A stretch of DNA of 64,000 nucleotides from Isoetes taiwanensis. Lineage: Eukaryota; Streptophyta; Lycopodiopsida; Isoetales; Isoetaceae. How positions within the stretch are numbered: position 1 is the first letter of the stretch; every line of letters begins with the position of its first letter. The stretch is taken from positions 2,764,001 through 2,828,000 of the forward strand of contig JAJEKV010000073.1 of NCBI GenBank assembly GCA_021234155.1, read 5' to 3'. Below, piece after piece: positions 58,031-64,000 of the stretch. The notes under the pieces are model-generated. The model saw only the letters and a program-made list of their open reading frames with translations. It was not told the DNA's origin and made no database searches. The translations under genes and the position numbers were made by a program.

Positions 58031-58445
58031 GTCATTTGAAATATGAAATACTAGTTCGCCTAAGGTTTTGATGGAATATCGAGTCTCTAAAGGCCTAAGG
58101 TTTTAGAATATGAATTACGGGGGCTTGAACCTCTACCAAAATAACTCAATGTCCTAATAAGACTACTTTGACCAATATAACCAATAAGGTAACGTAATTA
58201 TTTTTTATCTTAAATCTATATTTTTTATATAACAACACATTCAATTGTTTTGGGGATATGGTCTATGGTTTCAGGAATTGTCATTTTTACATCCACATCA
58301 GATCCCCCTAGAACCCCCTGTTATTGTGCTACATATAACTGTTAGATTAAACCATGTTAGATTGCACCTATGCTCATATTAAGATTTGGGCAGCAATTCA
58401 CATCATGTCGTGAAGTTACATGTCTATGCTCAGCCAGCTGCACTT

Positions 58446-58507
58446 CTTCTTCGAGTCCTATAGGCCAATTGGTCTCCGTGGACTATAAAATCATTCAATT
58501 CAATTCT
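58446..58507 (+). repeat. LINE 3'-end scar with ATTCA tail
   Basis: CCTATAGGCCAATTGGTCTC, CGTGGACTATAAAA, then ATTCAATTCAATTC. Same terminus as at 57455 and with the same tail unit, but in the opposite orientation about 1 kb away. Confidence 0.65.
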
Positions 58508-58630
58508 TTGGTGAGCCATTGTAGGTTTTCTCACTTGGCTGTGGTATTCACTAGCGATGTCATTTAGCACCATTGCTTTTCACAATTGTCTCAAATGTTT
58601 TTTCACAGTTATTTACTGTTAATGGATGGA

Positions 58631-58816
58631 CTTCTCCAGGGTCTCGCTATGGAGGATGGTACGTTGCCATCAATGCGCCATCAATAAAGACAGATATTAT
58701 TTTAACATCCATAGAAACCAAGTGATTTACTGTTGCAACAATGGCGAGGCTTCTCCAAGGTCTCGCTATGGAGGATGGTACATTGTCATTAATAAAGACG
58801 GATATTATTTTAACGC
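58631..58816. repeat. Imperfect ~120-bp direct duplication
   Basis: CTTCTCCAGGGTCTCGCTAT and CTTCTCCAAGGTCTCGCTAT each lead into GGAGGATGGTAC and, further on, AATAAAGAC and GATATTATTTTAAC. Short duplication of unknown origin. Confidence 0.75.
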
Positions 58817-59273
58817 CACCGGAGACCACATAGTATGAAACCAGGCTATGAGACAAACTACACAACAACTGGAGCACACAAGGCCATAAGACGAAACTAT
58901 ACATAGTGGAGTCTAGATGGCCTAGTAAAATTTGCATTTTAAAAACAGACATTAATCTACCATGCTCTCACCACATTCCATTCTAGAGGTGCACCTTGAT
59001 CATTTTAATAAAGATCTTTCCCAAAATTAAATGATTTTTTGGTGTTTACCCAATAACTAGTAAATAATTGAACAGTTTGGCAGATTAGAATGAAAAAGAG
59101 GGGTCATATAAATTTTAAACATTACTCACGTTTTTTGTAAAAAAATCTTTCATCCTCATTTAAGAGTGACCAAAGTCTAAACTTCAATCCTTGTTCTTTA
59201 GAGTATTAAACCCATAAAAGAGAGGCAAAAATAGTGTAAATATGTTTTAGAAGATTATACTAGATGCCTAAGG
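58817..59273. other. Intergenic; 3' flank of the leucyl-tRNA synthetase gene
   Basis: No gene. The AT-rich part next to 59273 is the probable 3' UTR and polyadenylation region of the reverse-strand gene. Confidence 0.35.
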
Positions 59274-62200
59274 TTACTTTGATATTTGAACCTGGTGTAT
59301 GCCACTTTCCAACTCCTTTGCTCCTGGTATTCCATCTTCTTGCACATGGGAGAAGATAATCACAGGGCTACCAGGTGAAGGAGGGGACAGCTTGACAATA
59401 GCACTTGCGGAACTCGCTTCAGCAACAGCCTCAGAATCTGCAACAGAATTTATAACAACAAACTGAAGGCCTAATAGCCGCTGAATCAAATCAATATTTT
59501 CCTTCAGAACATCAATCTCATTAAAGGGTAATGTCAAGTCCAAGGCTCTGACACCAACTGTATAAGTCTCAGTTTTCTTGAATTCAATGAATGGCATGCA
59601 TTGTTTCAATATCTGCTTATTATCAGCCATTTGTCCAATTGAAGTGTCTTTCAAAGAAAGTGCAATTCTGTCCTTTGAAGAAAACGTATTTGATTTCTCA
59701 TCATAATGAGCCTGCAAAACTTTTAAGCATTCTTCTTTCCATCCCTCATATTTTTCTGCAACAAAAATCCACCCCTTGTTCAACTTTGCCACCTTTGCAA
59801 CTGAGTCACCACCTTTTTTACCTTTTTTTGTACCTGTCATCTGCTTTTGAAGAATAGTTCTGAAATCCATGATAGAATCCTGGAGGTACTTATTTGCCCG
59901 TTGTAATGTCATATCTGCATTATCTGCAGATGGCCATCCTGCTTTGACAGCAAATCCTTCCTTTTTTAATATATCCGACCATACATATTCTGCATAATGT
60001 GGGCAGAATGGGGTCAAAAGCCGTGTCTGAACATCCATAAATCGCCATAAGAGGTCCCTGTGCATGCCCAACACACCGCATGATAGCCTGTACTCATCTC
60101 TTGCAGCCTGTAAATCATAAAAGCCTGTTTTTAGGGCTTCTCTAAATAGCATCTTTTCATAATTCTGTTCAGTTAGGGAGATAGCTATATTTATTTCATT
60201 CGCAAATACTTTATCAGCAAAAGTGAAGTCTGCGCCCTGTCGCAATGTAGGCTCAGCCGCAAACACTTCCTCCATCCATGTAATTTCCTTTGTCAAACGT
60301 AATATGGCAGCATTGGCCGTTTTCACAACAAAATTTGCATCCTCCATGGTATCACCAGCATCAGCAAGTGCAAACCTTGTTGCATCTGCTGAAAATTCTT
60401 CTATGGCCTGCCGAATTGTCAGGAAATTTCCAGTTGATTTAGCCATCTTCTCAGAGTTCAAAAGAAGCATGCCATTGCACCTAAATGAACGAGGCCATTT
60501 TTCCTTTGTAAACATTGCAGTATGATTGTATATAGAAAATGTGAGATGATTTTGAATCAGATCCTTTCCAGAAACACGGAGGTCAAAAGGATACCAGTAC
60601 TCAAATTCCTGTTTCATTCTATTCAATATATATTGAGGAATTGTCGTGTTCACTGGCTTGCCTTCTCCAAAAATATAATCCCATACCTCGTAAGTCAGTT
60701 CTTCTGGCTTCACAGTATAATCTCTTGAACCAGAAAACTCTCCTCCCTGCAAAATGTGCGCTACAGTGTAATAGGCCATGTAAATGGTTGAATCAGACAG
60801 AGACTCTATAAGGAATTGTGGATCCCACGGTATCTTAGTTCCCAGACCAAAGGACCTGGAGCATGCCCACTGATTAAGCCAACTTAAGGTGTGCTCAAAA
60901 CCATGTCGCGCTTCATCATTATATAGTTCCATCTTTGACAAACACTCAATGGCCTTTTTCTTCCATTCTGATTCTCCATATGTTAAGTACCACTGATCAG
61001 TAAGAGCGACAACACACTCATCATCAGACCTGGAAATGACCTTTCTCTCTGGTTCACTATAAATCACTGCCTGCAATGTATCTAACAACATATTTTTTAT
61101 TAAAGGTTTTGCATCTTGAACTCTCATGCCCTGAAATTCTCCTACCAGCATTGTGCCCTCAGTAAATCCTTTCAAATAAGTATCCTTCTTGGCTTGAACA
61201 AGTTTTTCAGTGTCATTTTGACTTTTTATTTTCATATTGGTACAGACTGTTACAGCTGATGCATTGCCAAACTCAGGGATGTAGATAATTGGAATAACTT
61301 CAAATGGAAGCACCCATTCATCTTTTACACCAAATTTAGCCCGAAGTGCAGGCTTTGTTTTTAGATCCATAAGTGCCATATAATCATCAGGGGAATCCGA
61401 TGGCACACTAGTAACTACACCTGTACCCTTGTCTGCTAAAATAGTCAGCATTGGTAGAGCATAAATAACAGCATTCTTACTGAGAGGAGATACAAGAGGG
61501 ACACCAATAAGGTCTTGCCCAACAAGCTGTAACAATGATGTGGGCTTCTCTGGCACCCGAGAAAGGTGTTGATATGCTAGATTACGTGCTGCCCTTTCCG
61601 TGACTATGAAAACATCTGTCTCATTGACTTCATAGGCACCGTAATCTCCTGTAGGGAGCACCCAAGCATTAGTTTGTCCATACATAGTCTCTGGCCTCAG
61701 TGTTGCTGCAGCCAGAAATACCCTTCTTCCTTCAAGGGCCCGGAGTTTTCCAGAAAATGGTTGTTTAACCTCCATCTTGATAAGAACATACTCTTGTGGC
61801 TGTGCTCCTTCACCTGATGCCCTGTCATGGTCTGCACAAGGCTGCCCATCGGCGGGAGAGTAGATAGTATATCTCATGTCTTTAACAACCTTTCCCTTAT
61901 TCTTCAACTTTTGTAAATGCCAACTCACAAAGGAATCATAGTAAGGATTCACATCAGTTGTTATAAATGAGCGCCGCCAATCACACCCAAGACCAAGAGC
62001 TTTTAAGTCTTCCTTAGCTATTGGAGGAAAGTATGTCAGCCAATAATACGGGTCCCTAAATTTCTCAATTTCCTTAGCTTCTATACCTAGAGACCGCATG
62101 ATGTTCCATTGATACTTTTCCAACCCAGTCTTTGAAGCTACTTTGGATTTTTTGCTCTTAAACTTATCTGGTTCTGTCTGAGCAACCTCCACGGCCTCCA

Positions 62201-62651
62201 CCTGGATCTTCACCTCACTTTGGGGAAACACAGGCGGATTACCAAACAATCGGATCTCCCGATCCAGTTTATCAGCACATGCCTTAATGGGCATGCCTGT
62301 GCAATGGAATCCCATGGGAAGTAAGACATGGCCACCTTTCAATCTCTTGTATGCGGCCATAAATTCTAATTTGGATAAAGAAAAAGCATGACCCAGGTGC
62401 AAAGCCCCGTTCATATAAGGGTAAGGGAAGTTTCCAAAGAACTTCTCACCTATTCTCTGCTCCTGGGCTGGTGAAGGTGCCTCCACCTCGAAAATGGCCG
62501 CATCCTCCCACCGACGCTGAACTTTTTTCTCAATCTCCACAAGCTTGTCTCGACGAACGGTGCTCTTGGTTGCATCGAGGGCGAGCGCTTCAGCAGCCAT
62601 AGCTGCGGTTTCTGCTACGTGCAATCGGCGGATCTGGATCTGTTTTAGCAT
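59274..62651 (-). CDS. Leucyl-tRNA synthetase, cytosolic (eukaryotic) type, 1125 aa
   Basis: A class I aminoacyl-tRNA synthetase that charges tRNA-Leu with leucine for protein synthesis. The reverse-strand frame is uninterrupted for 1125 codons. The first signature (HIGH) is HLGH at residues 85-88 in FPYPYMNGALHLGHAFSLSK, followed by GFHCTGMPIKACADKL. The large CP1 editing insertion follows, with TLRPETMYGQTNAWVLP and DKGTGVVTSVPSDSPDD. The second signature (KMSKS) is KMAKS at 735-739 in NSEKMAKSTGN. The eukaryote/archaeal-type C-terminal extension completes it. Plant cytosolic enzymes are about 1090 residues; the extra length is mainly at the N-terminus. A second Met at residue 18 (62600) precedes AAEALALDATKSTVRRDKL and may be the true cytosolic start; the first 17 residues (MLKQIQIRRLHVAETAA) could be weakly presequence-like. 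Confidence 0.97.
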   Translation of the reverse strand: MLKQIQIRRLHVAETAAMAAEALALDATKSTVRRDKLVEIEKKVQRRWEDAAIFEVEAPSPAQEQRIGEKFFGNFPYPYMNGALHLGHAFSLSKLEFMAAYKRLKGGHVLLPMGFHCTGMPIKACADKLDREIRLFGNPPVFPQSEVKIQVEAVEVAQTEPDKFKSKKSKVASKTGLEKYQWNIMRSLGIEAKEIEKFRDPYYWLTYFPPIAKEDLKALGLGCDWRRSFITTDVNPYYDSFVSWHLQKLKNKGKVVKDMRYTIYSPADGQPCADHDRASGEGAQPQEYVLIKMEVKQPFSGKLRALEGRRVFLAAATLRPETMYGQTNAWVLPTGDYGAYEVNETDVFIVTERAARNLAYQHLSRVPEKPTSLLQLVGQDLIGVPLVSPLSKNAVIYALPMLTILADKGTGVVTSVPSDSPDDYMALMDLKTKPALRAKFGVKDEWVLPFEVIPIIYIPEFGNASAVTVCTNMKIKSQNDTEKLVQAKKDTYLKGFTEGTMLVGEFQGMRVQDAKPLIKNMLLDTLQAVIYSEPERKVISRSDDECVVALTDQWYLTYGESEWKKKAIECLSKMELYNDEARHGFEHTLSWLNQWACSRSFGLGTKIPWDPQFLIESLSDSTIYMAYYTVAHILQGGEFSGSRDYTVKPEELTYEVWDYIFGEGKPVNTTIPQYILNRMKQEFEYWYPFDLRVSGKDLIQNHLTFSIYNHTAMFTKEKWPRSFRCNGMLLLNSEKMAKSTGNFLTIRQAIEEFSADATRFALADAGDTMEDANFVVKTANAAILRLTKEITWMEEVFAAEPTLRQGADFTFADKVFANEINIAISLTEQNYEKMLFREALKTGFYDLQAARDEYRLSCGVLGMHRDLLWRFMDVQTRLLTPFCPHYAEYVWSDILKKEGFAVKAGWPSADNADMTLQRANKYLQDSIMDFRTILQKQMTGTKKGKKGGDSVAKVAKLNKGWIFVAEKYEGWKEECLKVLQAHYDEKSNTFSSKDRIALSLKDTSIGQMADNKQILKQCMPFIEFKKTETYTVGVRALDLTLPFNEIDVLKENIDLIQRLLGLQFVVINSVADSEAVAEASSASAIVKLSPPSPGSPVIIFSHVQEDGIPGAKELESGIHQVQISK

Positions 62652-63240
62652 AAACCCTATCTGTTCCAGACCAAGGGCTTAGATGCACCTTCACACCATA
62701 ACCCTGTATCTAAGAAAATTTCCTGCGCATTTTTTAGAATGTCTTATTTGTTACCTATAGTCAAAATATTATGTCAATTTTGGTGTGGATTTTGTGTTCC
62801 TTCCCATGGCCAATGTAGAGATTTGCTGCCATTTTCAACCAATCAACGACTAGCGAAATTAGTTGTGGTGGTTCCTCTGTGATATGTGGTCCCTTCAACA
62901 AGAGACGCAGCCCATTATTAACATATCGAGAAGCATATCTTAGAAGGTGTAAAGCTCTTGAATTATTTATTTCTTGGGGGTTTGCTTATAATCAAATATG
63001 GTCATGAATGTGCAATTTGTTGCCTTGTGATTTTATTGCCTTGGATTGAAACTTGGAGCTTATTTTTGGATGGCAATCCGTTAGGGAGAGGGTTTGTTTT
63101 AGCATCTTGGGACATATTCTAGGCATATCTAGAGATTTAATGGTTACAATTTTTTATTCTTTTTTGGGTGGTGATTTTTCTTTTTGTATTTTTCCAAAAT
63201 AACCATGTGCCCAAGGTTCTTGGCTTCCTGGTCACGAAGA
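62652..63240 (-). promoter_or_regulatory. Leucyl-tRNA synthetase upstream region
   Basis: No ORF of note. It presumably contains the promoter of the reverse-strand gene; I cannot point to a convincing TATA box. Transition to the LINE occurs near 63240. Confidence 0.3.
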
Positions 63241-64000
63241 AGTTTTAAGATCCACCGAAAAACTCATTTTACCTCCGCAATGGACCACTGGCATAGTGGT
63301 TCCAATGCATAAGGCATGTAATCCTCACTACCCTGCCAACTACTGCACAATCATGGAAGCTCATTGTAAATCCGTTGGCTAAAATTCTTGAAAGGCAATT
63401 GATGGCATGGGTAGAGGACACAGAGATATATGCCCGTACTCAGGTAGGGTTAGGGCTAGACACTCAACCGTATATCATATTTTCAAGTTGTGGGCCTTGA
63501 TAGAGGGCACCAAAAATAAACGACAAGATATGTATTGTTGCTTTGTAAGTTTTACAAAGGTTTTTGACACAGTACCTACGGAGAAGTCGTGGAAAGATCA
63601 TTTAGTTAGGAATCCTCCAGGAGTTGCAACATGCAATATATAGACTATACGGAACATGTTCAGCTTGGATGCCGCCATCAGGTCAGCTTGTCAACAATAG
63701 TGTTGGAGTTCGCCAAGGGTGCCCACTCTCTCCCATGCTATTTGGACTACATATTGATCAACTTGAGGATGGGCTTGCTCAGCATGTAGGAGGAAGGGCA
63801 CGTCTAGTTCACTATATCATCCGGCAGTTGATATACGCAGATGATGTGGATCTCTTAGCACACTAGCAAGTATGGATGCGTTGAGTATTTTCTGCTAGGA
63901 TACTAGAATGCCCGCGAATTTGGTAAGACCAAGGTGCTCCTCATATCATCTTCGAATAACAAAGGCAGTCTTGCTTTCCTAATCAAGGCCGAAATGTGAA
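63241..64000 (+). mobile_element. Decayed LINE reverse transcriptase, continues past the window
   Basis: Across shifted frames: a VVPMHKA-like stretch (about 63300), PANYCTIM, RHSTVYHIFKLWALIEGTKN, CCFVSFTKVFDTVP (first Asp; about 63540-63570), then an 80-codon frame with GVRQGCPLSPMLFGLHIDQL and LIYADDVDLLAH (catalytic Asp pair; about 63835). It belongs to the same clade as the other LINEs here. Stops and frameshifts show it is dead. The 3' end lies outside the window. Confidence 0.8.

Overview
This window looks like nuclear DNA of a land plant. The single-copy genes are plant-type: a chloroplast EF-Ts polyprotein (PETs), a eukaryotic cytosolic-type leucyl-tRNA synthetase, an ODR-4-like membrane protein with ten GT-AG exons, and a CNOT4-like RING protein with three exons. 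Between them lies a gene-poor, AT-rich, deeply nested landscape of non-LTR retrotransposons (LINEs), PIF/Harbinger DNA transposons, other small mobile elements and long microsatellites. A seedless plant such as a fern is possible, but the sequence alone does not settle the lineage.

Layout. 1-6.2 kb: mostly unrecognised DNA with a Mutator-like MITE and a LINE 3' end. 6.2-7.5 kb (-): CNOT4-like RING gene. 7.5-17.5 kb: non-coding, with a miniature LTR element (TRIM), a poly(A) retro-insertion, a 33-copy TATC microsatellite, and a decayed 25S rRNA fragment inside a tandem array of about 110-bp units. 17.6-21.1 kb (+): ODR-4-like gene. 21.7-26.9 kb (-): one GC-rich LINE with a GGAA-repeat tail. 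28.2-31.3 kb (+): PETs, an uninterrupted 1050-codon frame. 31.6-49.4 kb: three Harbinger elements (A, B, C) interleaved with LINEs of one clade. 44.8-55.6 kb: Harbinger C appears to sit in the pyrimidine tract ahead of a LINE ORF1, and a 3.9-kb non-autonomous DNA element carrying a RING-H2 (ATL-like) gene is inserted inside that ORF1. 55.6-59.3 kb: direct duplications and LINE 3'-end fragments. 59.3-62.7 kb (-): leucyl-tRNA synthetase, an uninterrupted 1125-codon frame. 63.2-64 kb: start of another decayed LINE.

How the pieces work together. The host genes are unrelated housekeeping genes, each apparently its own transcription unit. The mobile DNA shows an interaction that I consider the main discovery. 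LINE 3' ends here terminate in a short hairpin-like end followed by a different microsatellite at each copy (GGAA, GATA, ATT, ATTTAC, TTCAC, AATTG and others). One copy is only 38 bp long with an 18-bp imperfect target duplication, so the microsatellite arrives with the insertion. Harbinger elements A and C are bounded on both sides by CT-rich microsatellite of the same strand polarity, with terminal inverted repeats and apparent 3-bp CTC/TCT duplications. Element B abuts a CT tract that is continuous with a LINE tail. This suggests a relay in which LINEs create microsatellites and Harbinger elements land in them. Harbinger B and C also share, besides transposase and Myb/SANT genes, a third small reverse-strand gene that I do not recognise.
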